NCBI GenBank assembly: GCA_020637795.1
Contig: JACKJT010000001.1
Span: 1,240,001-1,304,000, forward strand
Length of the DNA stretch: 64,000 bases
Source of the DNA: Hoeflea sp.
GTDB lineage: Bacteria; Pseudomonadota; Alphaproteobacteria; Rhizobiales; Rhizobiaceae
Direction of reading: 5' to 3'
This document shows positions 33,160 through 42,423 of the stretch, piece by piece. The position numbers and the translations under genes were made by a program. Position 1 is the stretch's first letter; every line of letters starts with the position of its first letter. The notes under the pieces were generated by a model. It was not told the DNA's origin, made no database searches, and saw nothing but the letters and a program-made list of their open reading frames with translations.

Positions 33160-34038
33160 ATGAATATTATTGTTGGTTTTGTTATTACCATCGGTTGCGT
33201 GCTCGGCGGCTTCATGGCCATGGGCGGCCATATCGAGGTGCTCAACCAGCCGTTCGAGCTGCTGATCATCGGCGGCGCCGCGATTGGCGGCTTCATCATG
33301 ACCAACCCGGTCAAGACCATCAAAGACACGATCAAGGCGCTGGGCGAAGCATTCAAGAACAAGGTCCCGAAGGAACGCGAATATCTCGATACGCTGAGCA
33401 TTCTCTACTCGCTGATGCGCGACCTGCGCACCAAGAGCCGCAACGAGATCGAAAGCCATATCGACAATCCGGAAGAGTCGGAGCTGTTCCAGTCGGCGCC
33501 GACGATCCTGAAGAACAAGGAACTGACCGCGTTCATCTGTGACTACGTTCGCCTGATCATCATCGGCAACGCCCGCCCGCACGAGATCGAAGCGCTGATG
33601 GACGAGGAAATCCAGACCATCTCGCAAGATCGGCTGAAGGCCTATCACGCCATGAGCACCATGTCCGACGCCTGCCCGGCGATCGGGATCATTGCCGCGG
33701 TTCTGGGCGTCATCAAGGCGATGGCCGCCATCAACGAATCGCCGGCGGTGCTCGGCGGACTGATCGGTGCCGCGCTCGTGGGCACCATGCTCGGCATTTT
33801 CCTGTCCTATTGCGTTTTCAGCCCGATCGCCACGAACATCAAGATCGTACGGACCAAGCAGAACCGGCTCTACACGATCGTCAAGCAGACCCTGCTGGCC
33901 TACATGAACGGTTCGGTTCCTCAGGTTGCACTCGAGCATGGCCGCAAGACCATTTCTTCCTACGAGCGCCCATCGATTGATGCTGTCGAGCAGGAAATGA
34001 TGAATCCGGGCGGCGGCGGCGAAGCGAAGGCGGCCTGA
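33160..34038 (+). CDS. motA: Stator protein MotA
   Basis: 292 aa from the ATG at 33160 (MNIIVGFVITIGCVLGGFMAMGGHIEVLNQPFELLIIGGAAIGGF), preceded by GCGGCGGGAC. Four membrane helices with the large cytoplasmic loop between the second and third; the third and fourth helices include MSDACPAIGIIAAVLGVIKAM and GLIGAALVGTMLGIFLSYCVFSPI with conserved prolines. Forms the proton-driven stator with MotB. First gene of a plus-strand run motA-fliM-fliN-fliG-flhB-unknown. Confidence 0.95.
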   Translation: MNIIVGFVITIGCVLGGFMAMGGHIEVLNQPFELLIIGGAAIGGFIMTNPVKTIKDTIKALGEAFKNKVPKEREYLDTLSILYSLMRDLRTKSRNEIESHIDNPEESELFQSAPTILKNKELTAFICDYVRLIIIGNARPHEIEALMDEEIQTISQDRLKAYHAMSTMSDACPAIGIIAAVLGVIKAMAAINESPAVLGGLIGAALVGTMLGIFLSYCVFSPIATNIKIVRTKQNRLYTIVKQTLLAYMNGSVPQVALEHGRKTISSYERPSIDAVEQEMMNPGGGGEAKAA

Positions 34039-34042
34039 TCCG

Positions 34043-34996
34043 ATGAGCGTTGCGAGCGAGAACCAGTCATCATCAGACCACAACGGATTTGATCCGGACC
34101 TGCTGGACCGGATGATCGGCGTCAAGGGCAACACCGCAGACATCGAGGCGAGAAGCCAGACCCTGCTCAACGCGCTCTGTCCGATGCTGGCCAACGCTTT
34201 CCACACTGCGACCGGAGTGGTGATCGATGCCCGGCCGGGAGAGATCCACCTGGGACGCCGGCGCGAGCTGCTTGCCGAATTGAGCGGCGACACGGTTTAT
34301 TGCGAAACAACAATCGCAAACTGGTCGAATGAAATTTCAAGCCTGTGCGGAACTAAGCTGATCATCGGCATGGTCGAATGCCTGCTGGGCGGTTCGGATC
34401 CGGACCAGCTCGACATCGCCGCGCGGCCGCTGTCAGGCATCGAACTCGACATGTCGCTGGTGGTGTTCGAACAGCTCAACGACAGCCTGCGCGGACTGGT
34501 TTCGGCCAAGCCCGATGCCAGGGCGCGGGCGAAAAACCCGCAACCGGAGCATCCCGAGGAAGAAGACGATACGATCCCGAATTTTCACGCCGTCGCCTTG
34601 ACGCTTGATATCGAATTCGGCTCGGTCGCGGCTCCGCTGACCCTCATCCTGCCGCAATCGGTACTGCTCAAGACGAAGACCAACACGGCCAAGCTCGACA
34701 AGAAATCCGACCCCAACAAGGACGAGTGGAAAGAACGTCTGAGCGACCGCGTGTCCAAATCGCAAATCAGCCTGCAGGCCGCGGTGGCGCTGCAGCCGCT
34801 GGCGCTGGGCGAGATCAGCCGCCTGCAGCCCGGCGACCTGATTGCATTCGCACACAATGGAGATATCGAGGTCATCCTGAGCGCGAACGGACAGCCGCTC
34901 TACACCTGCGCCCTGGGGAGGGCGGGTTCACGCTACATGGTAAAGGTCGAGGGTCAGGCCGGACCAGACGAAAACTGGAAAACCGATTTTAGATGA
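34043..34996 (+). CDS. fliM: Flagellar switch protein FliM (rhizobial type)
   Basis: 317 aa. The N-terminus FDPDLLDRMIG corresponds to the CheY-binding LSQDEIDALL peptide. The middle is CheC-like (NEISSLCGTKLIIGMVECLLGG...LSGIELDMSLVVFEQL), and the C-terminal SpoA domain (about 235-310) has SKSQISLQAAVALQPLALGEISRLQPGDLIAF. The body is strongly diverged from enterobacterial FliM, as in other rhizobia. Four bases after motA. Confidence 0.9.
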   Translation: MSVASENQSSSDHNGFDPDLLDRMIGVKGNTADIEARSQTLLNALCPMLANAFHTATGVVIDARPGEIHLGRRRELLAELSGDTVYCETTIANWSNEISSLCGTKLIIGMVECLLGGSDPDQLDIAARPLSGIELDMSLVVFEQLNDSLRGLVSAKPDARARAKNPQPEHPEEEDDTIPNFHAVALTLDIEFGSVAAPLTLILPQSVLLKTKTNTAKLDKKSDPNKDEWKERLSDRVSKSQISLQAAVALQPLALGEISRLQPGDLIAFAHNGDIEVILSANGQPLYTCALGRAGSRYMVKVEGQAGPDENWKTDFR

Positions 34997-35056
34997 TATG
35001 ATGCCCGCGAGCCGCGGTGGAAGGCTCCGGGCAAGCTTCAGACGGGATAAAGATAC

Positions 35057-35767
35057 ATGGCTGGCGAAAAAGCACTCGATGGCACTGACGATCTGATGGC
35101 GCAGGACGACAGCGCGATTGACGAGGCCGTGGGTGATCTTCGCGACGTATTGAAAAAAGATGCCGGCATGGAGCCGGATCTCACTGAAGAAAGCGTGGAT
35201 GGTATGGGTGGCGCAGCAGCCTTTGGTTCCGATTTTGGCGCAGACTTCGGAGATGACCCAGCGACCGATGATCCGTTCAACTTAGGCGATTCGGCAGAGG
35301 GTACTTCCGATTTCGGCGGGGTTGGCCTTGATGGGCCGGATCTTGGCGGTGCAGATTTCGGTGGTGGTGCGGATTTCGGCGGCGATTTCGGCGCGCCGGA
35401 TCTTGACGGGCCTTCGCTCGGCGCCGGCGGAAACGCCCTGGTCCAGGATTTCGGAACACCGCAGGGCTCCAATCCGGACGTCAAGATCGGCGCTACCGGG
35501 TCCGCCAACCGCGTGGATCTGGTGCTCGGCATTCCGATCGACGTGCAGATCATTCTCGGCTCGAGCCGCATGGCAGTTTCCACACTCATGAACCTTTCCG
35601 AAGGCGCAACGATCGCGCTCGACCGGAAAATCGGCGAACCTGTGGATATCATGGTCAATGGCAAGCTTATCGGACGCGGAGAGATTACAGTCCTTGAGAC
35701 AGACGACACCAAATTTGCCGTCAAGATAATCGAAGTCATCGGCGAACCGCAGAAGAAGTCGAACTGA
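35057..35767 (+). CDS. fliN: Flagellar switch protein FliN with low-complexity N-terminus
   Basis: 236 aa. The C-terminal 85 residues are a standard SpoA domain (VDLVLGIPIDVQIILGSSRMAVSTLMNLSEGATIALDRKIGEPVDIMVNGKLIGRGEITVLETDD). The first 150 residues are acidic, with a Gly/Asp/Phe-rich block of repeated ADFGG, DFGG and PDLGG units (about 83-122). FliN of enterobacteria is 137 aa; rhizobial versions are longer, but this block is unusually repetitive and probably disordered. Confidence 0.92.
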   Translation: MAGEKALDGTDDLMAQDDSAIDEAVGDLRDVLKKDAGMEPDLTEESVDGMGGAAAFGSDFGADFGDDPATDDPFNLGDSAEGTSDFGGVGLDGPDLGGADFGGGADFGGDFGAPDLDGPSLGAGGNALVQDFGTPQGSNPDVKIGATGSANRVDLVLGIPIDVQIILGSSRMAVSTLMNLSEGATIALDRKIGEPVDIMVNGKLIGRGEITVLETDDTKFAVKIIEVIGEPQKKSN

Positions 35768-35768
35768 T

Positions 35769-36815
35769 ATGACAAGTTATGGAGAGTTCACCCCGGAAGG
35801 CACCGAAGTCGGCACCGCTCTGACGCCGTCGGAAAAGGCCGCTGCCGTGCTGCTCGCCATGGGAAAACCGGTGGCGGGCAAGCTGCTGAAGTTCTTTGAA
35901 CACGAGGAACTGCAGGAAATCATCAAGAACGCCCAGAGCCTGCGCACCATCAAGCCGCAGGAGCTGGTGGAACTGGTCAATGAATTCGAGGATCTGTTCA
36001 GCGAAGGCACCGGCCTGATGGACAATGCCAAAGCGATGGAGGGAATTCTCGAGGAAGGCCTTACGCCCGACGAGGTCGACGGACTCCTCGGACGCCGCAC
36101 CCAGTTCCAGAGCTACGAGACCTCGATCTGGGATCGGCTTCAGGATTCCGATCCGGATCGCGTCGGCAAGTTCCTGCAGAGCGAACACCCGCAAACCGCA
36201 GCCTATATCGTCTCGATGCTGCCCACCGCATTTGCCGGCCGGACGCTGATGAAACTGCCCGAAAAGGTCCGGGTCGATATCGTCCGTCGCGCCGTCGACC
36301 TGAAGAACGTCAATCCGCGGGCGGCTGAAATCATCGAAGCGCGCGTCAGGGATCTGGTTGCCGCCATTGAAGCGGAACGCTCCAGCACCGGCTCGGTCAA
36401 GGTCGCGGAGATCATGAACGAGCTGTCGAAGCCGGATGTCGAATCGCTGCTCGGCGCGCTCGAGACGGTTTCCAAGACCGCGGTTGAAAAGGTCCGGCCA
36501 CGGATCTTCCTGTTCGACGACATCATCCTGATGCCGCAGAAGAGCCGCGTTACGCTGTTCAACGATATTTCAGGCGATATCATCACCACCGCGCTGCGCG
36601 GTGCTGACCAGGCCCTGACGGACTCGGTCCTGTCAGCCATCGGCGCCCGCCAGCGTCGGATGATCGAATCGGACCTGGCCTCGGGCGCCGGCAATGTCAG
36701 CACACGCGAAATCGCCGTTGCCCGCCGCAGCATCGCCCAGGAGGCCATCAGGCTGGCCGGGCTTGACCAGCTGACGCTGCGTGAAGACGCCGGCGCCGAA
36801 GCTGCCGCGGCTTGA
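35769..36815 (+). CDS. fliG: Flagellar switch protein FliG
   Basis: 348 aa. N-terminal domain with LTPSEKAAAVLLAMGKPVAGKLLKFFEHEEL, the middle domain with the EHPQT motif (LQSEHPQTAAYIVSMLP), and the C-terminal motor domain with charged helix residues facing MotA (VRPRIFLFDDIILMPQKSRVTLFNDI...ALRGADQALTDSVLSAIGARQRRMIESDL). One base after fliN. Confidence 0.94.
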   Translation: MTSYGEFTPEGTEVGTALTPSEKAAAVLLAMGKPVAGKLLKFFEHEELQEIIKNAQSLRTIKPQELVELVNEFEDLFSEGTGLMDNAKAMEGILEEGLTPDEVDGLLGRRTQFQSYETSIWDRLQDSDPDRVGKFLQSEHPQTAAYIVSMLPTAFAGRTLMKLPEKVRVDIVRRAVDLKNVNPRAAEIIEARVRDLVAAIEAERSSTGSVKVAEIMNELSKPDVESLLGALETVSKTAVEKVRPRIFLFDDIILMPQKSRVTLFNDISGDIITTALRGADQALTDSVLSAIGARQRRMIESDLASGAGNVSTREIAVARRSIAQEAIRLAGLDQLTLREDAGAEAAAA

Positions 36816-36827
36816 GCCTGAGCTGAA

Positions 36828-37919
36828 ATGGCCGAGAGCGACGACAAAGACAGCAAAACAGAAGAACCAACAGAGAAAAAGATTCGGGACGCGGTGGACA
36901 AGGGCAATGTGCCCTTCAGCCGGGAAGTCCCGATTTTTGCATCGACGCTGGGCATGCTGGTCTTTCTGGTCTTCTTCCTGCCCAACAGCGCGGGACGGTT
37001 TGCCGAAACATTGAAGGATCTGTTCGAGCAATCGGACGGGTGGCAGCTCAACACCGGCGGCGACGCGATGGCTCTGTTCCAGATGCTGTTTTTCGCGGCC
37101 GGCGGCATCCTGCTGCCCGCCTTCGCGCTGCTGATGGGGTTCGGCATCTCCGCCTCGGTGCTGCAGAACATGCCGAGCCCGGTGCTGGACAGGATCCAGC
37201 CCAAGCTGGAACGGATTTCGATCATCAAGGGATTCGGGCGGATTTACGGCGCCAAGGGCTTCGTCGAATTCGGCAAGAACATCTTCAAGATCGCGGCGGT
37301 CTCGACGATCGTCGCGGTGGTGATGCAGACCGAGTTCTTCCGCTCGCTCGACTTCATGTTCATGGACCCGATGCTGGTCGTGCCCGACATGGCGCGGATG
37401 GCAGGCAAGGTGATCGTCGTGGTGCTGATCTGCACCGCCACGCTGGCCGTTCTCGACCTGTTATGGACCCGCTACAGCTGGCACCAGGACCTGAAGATGA
37501 GCAAGCAGGAGATCAAGGACGAGCTCAAGCAGTCGGACGGCGATCCGATCATGAAAGCCCGCCAGCGCTCGCTTGCCCGTGACCGCGCCCGCCGCCGCAT
37601 GATCGCCGATGTGCCGCGCGCGACCCTGGTGATTGCCAATCCGACCCATTTTGCGGTTGCCCTGCGCTACGTCCGCGAGGAAGGCGGCGCGCCGATCGTC
37701 ATCGCCAAGGGACAGGACCTGATCGCGCTGAAGATTCGTGAAGTGGCCGAAGCACACGGAATTCCGGTTTTCGAGGACCCGCCGCTGGCTCGCTCCATTT
37801 TTGCGCAAGTCTCGGTGGATAATTTCATTCCGCCGGTGTTCTACAAGGCTGTTGCCGAGTTGGTGCACCGTATCTATTCGGCCAAACCAAATTCCAGAAT
37901 CCCGGGCGCGCGAACATGA
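36828..37919 (+). CDS. flhB: Flagellar export switch protein FlhB
   Basis: 363 aa with four membrane helices (about 35-215) and a cytoplasmic autoproteolysis domain carrying the NPTH site at 271-274, followed by FAVALRYVREEGGAPIVIAKGQDLIALKIREVA. Works with FlhA and the FliPQR gate; cleavage sets the switch from hook to filament export together with FliK. Twelve bases after fliG. Confidence 0.95.
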   Translation: MAESDDKDSKTEEPTEKKIRDAVDKGNVPFSREVPIFASTLGMLVFLVFFLPNSAGRFAETLKDLFEQSDGWQLNTGGDAMALFQMLFFAAGGILLPAFALLMGFGISASVLQNMPSPVLDRIQPKLERISIIKGFGRIYGAKGFVEFGKNIFKIAAVSTIVAVVMQTEFFRSLDFMFMDPMLVVPDMARMAGKVIVVVLICTATLAVLDLLWTRYSWHQDLKMSKQEIKDELKQSDGDPIMKARQRSLARDRARRRMIADVPRATLVIANPTHFAVALRYVREEGGAPIVIAKGQDLIALKIREVAEAHGIPVFEDPPLARSIFAQVSVDNFIPPVFYKAVAELVHRIYSAKPNSRIPGART

Positions 37920-38368
37920 AACAGAATCCATTCTCCGCCGAGCAGGAAAAGATCATTGCAGACGCCATCTGCACTGTCGCGAGCGAACTGCGTCTGGTCG
38001 ACGTGGCGGACCTGATCTCGATGCTGCGTTTCGAACGGCACGGCGATCTGGCCGATCTGGTGGCTTCGGCCGCGGAAATGTATTTTCTGCCTGGCACCAT
38101 AAAACTCGGTATCGGTGGCGACTATTACCTCGACTGGGGCGGACAGCCGCGCGTTGTGCTCGATCTCGAGATCCGTCCGAGAAAAGTCACCATCTATGCG
38201 CGGCTTGTGCTGGAGCAGGATTGCGGCGGCATCGAGATCAACCATATTGCCTTTGACGAACCGCTGGAAAATCCGGAGGACAACACCGCGGTTCTTGCCG
38301 AAAGCCTGCGCGCCGCGGCATTCAGGCCGTTCGTGACGGCAACCCACATCTCCAGGCCCGCAGCCTAG
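37916..38368 (+). CDS. Conserved protein co-transcribed with flhB, function unknown
   Basis: 150 aa, soluble, no signal. It overlaps flhB by four bases (ATGA), so it belongs to the motor and switch operon. It begins with a helix (AEQEKIIADAICTVASEL) and has a beta-rich middle (TIKLGIGGDYYLDWGGQPRVVLDLEIRPRKVTIYARLVLEQ). I do not recognise the family. The last gene before the operon terminator at 38469-38492. Confidence 0.75.
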   Translation: MKQNPFSAEQEKIIADAICTVASELRLVDVADLISMLRFERHGDLADLVASAAEMYFLPGTIKLGIGGDYYLDWGGQPRVVLDLEIRPRKVTIYARLVLEQDCGGIEINHIAFDEPLENPEDNTAVLAESLRAAAFRPFVTATHISRPAA

Positions 38369-38468
38369 AGCATCGGTTGGTCAGGCGGATACGCCGGACA
38401 CACGGAAGATGGCGCAAATTCAAAAAGCGAGAGTGTTCCCTGCGCGTCCAAGCGACGCGCGGCGTTAT

Positions 38469-38492
38469 CTGGTGTGATCGCCAGGTTTTTTT
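38469..38492 (+). terminator. Rho-independent terminator of the motA-flhB operon
   Basis: Stem CTGGTG/CGCCAG (six pairs, one G-T wobble) with a TGAT loop followed by seven T. It lies 100 bases after the last gene of the plus-strand run and separates it from the convergent visR. Confidence 0.8.
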
Positions 38493-38544
38493 GGAGCGGT
38501 CAGGCTGGGGACCGTTTGAGGGCTGCTAGCGTTGGTGCTGCCCG

Positions 38545-39285
38545 TCACGCGATAATGCCAAGCCGGATTGCCTTTGCAATCGCCTGGATACGATTGACGG
38601 CATTGAGCTTGGTTGTGGCAGATCCCAGATAGGCATTTACCGTGTGAACTGAGAGGTTGAGCTGTTCGCCGATCGCTTCACTCTTCATCCCGTTGCCGAC
38701 CAGCTGCAGGCATTCGATTTCACGGTCATTGAGATTTTCCGACCCGCTGGTCATCCCAAAGGCCAGCCGCAGCTTCTCCCGCATCACGGTGAGAGACTTC
38801 CTGTGCAGATCGATCAGCATGTCATTGTTGAGCATGGCGCGGGCGTCGAGGAAGACCACCAGGCCGTTCCCCATCGTTCCCAGTTGAACAGGAAACACCA
38901 GATTGATGCCGGAGCCGGCCTCCGTGTCGACGACGGTCGCAGGGGAGGAGTCGAAAACCGCGGCACCTTGCGGCGTGAAAATGACCGGGCAAGGCGAAGA
39001 GAACAGATGATTGAGCAGGAATTCGGAATTTTCCAGAAGGAACTTGTCGACCAGATCCTGGGATCCGGCGCTCTGCATGGCGCATTCGATCTGGCCCGGT
39101 TTGAGCAAGGTGTGCGCCTGAACAGCCAGCAGCGCGAACGCGGCGCTGCCGCAGAGCCTTTGCATCGTCACCAGTCTTGGGAACAGATCGGCAATCGAAC
39201 CCGCACCGCCAGACGCATCATCTGCCGAACGCTCAACGGAGCGTTCCTGGCTATTCTGTGCGTCTTGATATGCCCCGATTGCCAT
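38545..39285 (-). CDS. visR: VisR, LuxR-type master regulator of motility
   Basis: 246 aa: an N-terminal ligand-binding-like domain (about 30-170) and a C-terminal LuxR helix-turn-helix (about 185-246: LNDREIECLQLVGNGMKSEAIGEQLNLSVHTVNAYLGSATTKLNAVNRIQAIAKAIRLGII). It is the second gene of the visN-visR pair, whose products act as a heterodimer at the top of the rhizobial flagellar cascade and switch on rem. Seventeen bases after visN. Confidence 0.92.
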   Translation of the reverse strand: MAIGAYQDAQNSQERSVERSADDASGGAGSIADLFPRLVTMQRLCGSAAFALLAVQAHTLLKPGQIECAMQSAGSQDLVDKFLLENSEFLLNHLFSSPCPVIFTPQGAAVFDSSPATVVDTEAGSGINLVFPVQLGTMGNGLVVFLDARAMLNNDMLIDLHRKSLTVMREKLRLAFGMTSGSENLNDREIECLQLVGNGMKSEAIGEQLNLSVHTVNAYLGSATTKLNAVNRIQAIAKAIRLGIIA

Positions 39286-39302
39286 CCAGTTGGTTCCTCT
39301 GA

Positions 39303-39974
39303 TTATATAATGCGCTGACGAACGGCGAATGCAACAGCTTCGGAGCGTGTTTTTGCACCGGTCTTGTTCATGATGCTGGTGATATAGTTGTTCACCGTGT
39401 TGCGCGAGATGCCGATAATCAGTGCAATCTCGTCACTGGTCTTTCCTTCGCCAATCCAGGACAGGCATTCAACCTCCCTGACCGTGAGATCGGAGAGCGC
39501 ATAGTTGTTGGAGACCAGTTCGGGGAACTGGGAGGTGTGATAGGCCGTCGCCAGGGCCACGTCGCGCATGCGGTCGTGCGAGACCGATGCATCCTTTTCG
39601 AACAGAAGAGCCAGCAGCATGCAGGCCTGGCCGGCATTGTAGGGTATCAGACACATCCGCCGCGCATATTCGGGAGACAGGTCCACCGATGCGTCGATCT
39701 CCCGGAATGACGGCTCGAAGGCCTGGAGACAACGGCGGACCTCGCTTGTGCGCGCCTCGCCATCGACCAGTGTTGCACCATACTTGCGAACCAGATTGAA
39801 CGGCCAGTTCGATGTCAGGACAAAATCGTGATTGCGGTCCGAGTACAGATCCGTTCGGGCCAGAAGATAGGACTTCGCGCCGGCATAGGTGCAAATGAGG
39901 TCCATTCCGCCATCCAGGTGCCCGCGATTCCGCTGAGCTTCCAGTTCATGGATAAATGCCCCGCGCGCAATCAT
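39303..39974 (-). CDS. visN: VisN, LuxR-type master regulator of motility
   Basis: 223 aa from the ATG at 39974 (MIARGAFIHELEAQRNRGHL), with an AGGAGGG site 12 bases upstream; an in-frame longer form would add 18 residues without similarity. It has a LuxR helix-turn-helix at the C-terminus (LSDLTVREVECLSWIGEGKTSDEIALIIGISRNTVNNYITSIMNKTGAKTRSEAVAFA). Partner of VisR. Confidence 0.9.
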   Translation of the reverse strand: MIARGAFIHELEAQRNRGHLDGGMDLICTYAGAKSYLLARTDLYSDRNHDFVLTSNWPFNLVRKYGATLVDGEARTSEVRRCLQAFEPSFREIDASVDLSPEYARRMCLIPYNAGQACMLLALLFEKDASVSHDRMRDVALATAYHTSQFPELVSNNYALSDLTVREVECLSWIGEGKTSDEIALIIGISRNTVNNYITSIMNKTGAKTRSEAVAFAVRQRII

Positions 39975-40634
39975 CAGATACACTTCCCTCCTATAGCGCT
40001 GACACCGGACAGCGCACTGAGAAACCACTGCATGGTTCGGGAATTGTCAGCATCCATACACCATTTGAAACCGACCGCCCCGCCACGAGACCAAGCCGCT
40101 TGACCGTCCGCCCCGCCAGGCGAATCAGCGAATCAACTCCTTGGCAGACCCAGTGTGCCGAAAATCACCCCGAAAAAACATAACCACTTTCTGGGACTGG
40201 ACAGATCCGATTTAGTCTGAGTCAAGTTTACCCTATTTTCCCGGTTTTGCACGGTCTCAAGCCGAATCAACCTGTATAAACTCTTTGCAGGACACTTGAG
40301 GGCACGGGGATGCGGATAAAATGCCTGTCTTGCGCAGAATTCCAACCGGACTCTCCGAAGCGATATCCAGCTTGGACGACGGTCTGAAGAAGCCGCCGGT
40401 GCGCTGCGTTATCAGGCCTGACAGGAAAAGTAAGTAAGACCCCGGAATGCCGTCCGACGAACCGTTTGCGGTCGCGTCCAGAAAACCGTGGAAATGGAGG
40501 ATCCGGTACCGGATAGACGGAGAGCGGCCCCGAGCAGTTGCCCCTGAACGCCGCGCATCCCACTGCGGATTCTTCGCCGCGGCGGGATGCTTTCTTGCAG
40601 CCGATTAGTATCGGGCGGCGGGAACCGGCCTTGT
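39975..40634. other. Long gap between visN and fliF
   Basis: About 660 bases without a credible gene; the short open frames in it have no recognisable product or ribosome binding site. The visN-proximal part must hold the visNR promoter. Near fliF there is a compound hairpin (outer arms 40557-40563 and 40586-40592, with an inner GCGG/CCGC stem) about 40 bases past the fliF stop, possibly a fliF terminator although a T-run is missing. Confidence 0.5.
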
Positions 40635-42317
40635 TTATGCCGCTTCGCTCGAGGCCCAGCTTCTGAGAATTTTCGCCGCGCGTTCCTCGTTGATCTCGAC
40701 CATCCGGGCGAGACGCCGCTCGGGCCCTTCCTTGACACGGCGGTTGAAGGCACCGCTGTCTTCGAGCTCGAGTTCGGATTCACTCTCCTCGCCAAATCCG
40801 AAGTCCGCACCGAAGCCTTCCATCGGCATGGCGTTGCCCCCGCCCATTGCAGCGGGCGAGAAGTCGGGCAGCTCCAGTTCGTCATCCAGTCCAAGCGCAT
40901 CCGGGCTGGCAGATCCGGCCGAGCCTCGCAGAAGCGGACGGAACCCGAACATGATCAGCAACACGGCAACCGTGATGAAGGCTATGGCATTGATGATCGT
41001 GCCGAGCTGGGTCTTCAAGGTGTCCATGAATCCCGGCTGAGCGGCATCGGCAGAGAGGATTTCGCTGGCCAGGAACTCCATGACCGTCACGGTGGCGCGG
41101 TCGCCGCGCTCGGCATCGATGCCCGATGCGGAAGCAACCACCTGCTCAAGTTCCGCGATGTAGGCCGCGGTCTGCTCCGCGGTGGGTTCGCCGCCAAGCA
41201 TCGCATCGATGCGCGCCTTGTTGACCACCACTGCGATCGACAGGCCCTCGACGGTGTAGCTGTTGCGAACGGTAGAGACCGTTTTCGAATTGATCTCGAA
41301 ATTGGTCTGCTCTTCCTTGCGCTCGGCCAGCTCGCTGGATGTCGGGCCGGCGGCGCCGGTGGCACCCGGGCCCTGGTCGGGAATGTTCTGTTCGACGGTG
41401 GCGGGTGTGGCGGAGGTCGATTCGTTCGAGGTCTGGTTTTCCCGCGTTACCCGGATCGACCGCTCGACACGGGATTCCGGGTCATAGACGGTTTCCTGGA
41501 TCTGCTGGCTGTCGGTGTTGACGTTCGCATTGACGCTGGCCCGGAAGTTCTCGATGCCGAGGAACGGCGACAACGCCTTCTCGATGTTGGTTTCGACCTC
41601 GGTCTGCACCATCTGGACGATCGAGAGCGAACGATTGATGTTGGAGTTGGAGAAATCGTCTCCGGCGGCGAGCAGCTTGCCGGTCGCGTCCAGCACCGTG
41701 ACTTCGTCGACGGTCAGGCCCGGCACGGATGAGGCAACCAGATGACGAATCGAATCAGCGGTGCGGCCGGCAATGTTGTTGCCGCCGCGAACCATCACCG
41801 AAGCAGACGGCTTCTGGTCGCCGCGCCTGAAATTGCCTCGATCGGGCATGACTATGTGAACACGGGCGGCAGAAATGCCGTTGATCGATTGAATCGTCCG
41901 GGCAATTTCGCCCTCAAGCGCGCGGACCCTGGTCACTTCCTGCATGAAGCTGGTCAGGCCGAGCGAACCAACCTGGTCAAACAGCTCGTAGCCGGCGGTG
42001 CTCGAGGACGGCAGTCCGCGTTCGGCCAGCAGCATACGCGCACGATTGGTCAAACCCGCCGGTACAGTCACGGATGTGCCGTCCGAACCGGTGGCGAAAT
42101 CGATGTTCGCTTCGGCCAGAACCAGGCCGATCTGGTTGATGTCTTCACCGGAGAGGCCGATATAGAGCGTCTCGCGCGTTGGCTTGTTCAGAAATATCGC
42201 GGACCCGATAATCAACAAGATCGACAGGGCGCCAACCCCGACAAGAGCCAACAATTTGGTCTGACCGAGTCCGGCCAGATTCTTGGTGATTTGTGACAGC
42301 TGGTTCAACAGACTCAT
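40635..42317 (-). CDS. fliF: MS-ring protein FliF
   Basis: 560 aa from the ATG at 42317 (MSLLNQLSQITKNLAGLGQTKLLALVGVG). Two membrane helices flank the periplasmic ring-building domains, the second near residue 440 (TIINAIAFITVAVLLIMFGFRPLL). YscJ/FliF family marks include LYIGLSGEDINQIGLVLAEANIDF and RVHIVMPDRGNFRRGDQKPSASVMV. The C-terminal tail (GPERRLARMVEINEERAAKILRSWASSEA) binds FliG. Follows the che operon after 106 bases that include a small stem (42365-42382). Confidence 0.94.
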   Translation of the reverse strand: MSLLNQLSQITKNLAGLGQTKLLALVGVGALSILLIIGSAIFLNKPTRETLYIGLSGEDINQIGLVLAEANIDFATGSDGTSVTVPAGLTNRARMLLAERGLPSSSTAGYELFDQVGSLGLTSFMQEVTRVRALEGEIARTIQSINGISAARVHIVMPDRGNFRRGDQKPSASVMVRGGNNIAGRTADSIRHLVASSVPGLTVDEVTVLDATGKLLAAGDDFSNSNINRSLSIVQMVQTEVETNIEKALSPFLGIENFRASVNANVNTDSQQIQETVYDPESRVERSIRVTRENQTSNESTSATPATVEQNIPDQGPGATGAAGPTSSELAERKEEQTNFEINSKTVSTVRNSYTVEGLSIAVVVNKARIDAMLGGEPTAEQTAAYIAELEQVVASASGIDAERGDRATVTVMEFLASEILSADAAQPGFMDTLKTQLGTIINAIAFITVAVLLIMFGFRPLLRGSAGSASPDALGLDDELELPDFSPAAMGGGNAMPMEGFGADFGFGEESESELELEDSGAFNRRVKEGPERRLARMVEINEERAAKILRSWASSEAA

Positions 42318-42423
42318 TCTGTATCCGCGCTCAATAAAAGATGCCGGCCACATTGACCGGTATGTTCACCCTAGACGGTGAAACTTGCGCGAGGATGGTC
42401 AGGAACCGCCGGACCCGGGCCGG

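Noticed and set aside
40029..40634. Short open frames in the visN-fliF gap
   Set aside because: No ribosome binding site, no hydrophobic or domain pattern, and several overlap on both strands, as expected by chance in GC-rich DNA.
42365..42382. Small stem between cheT and fliF as a che operon terminator
   Set aside because: Only six pairs and no T-run; fliF may well be read through from che.
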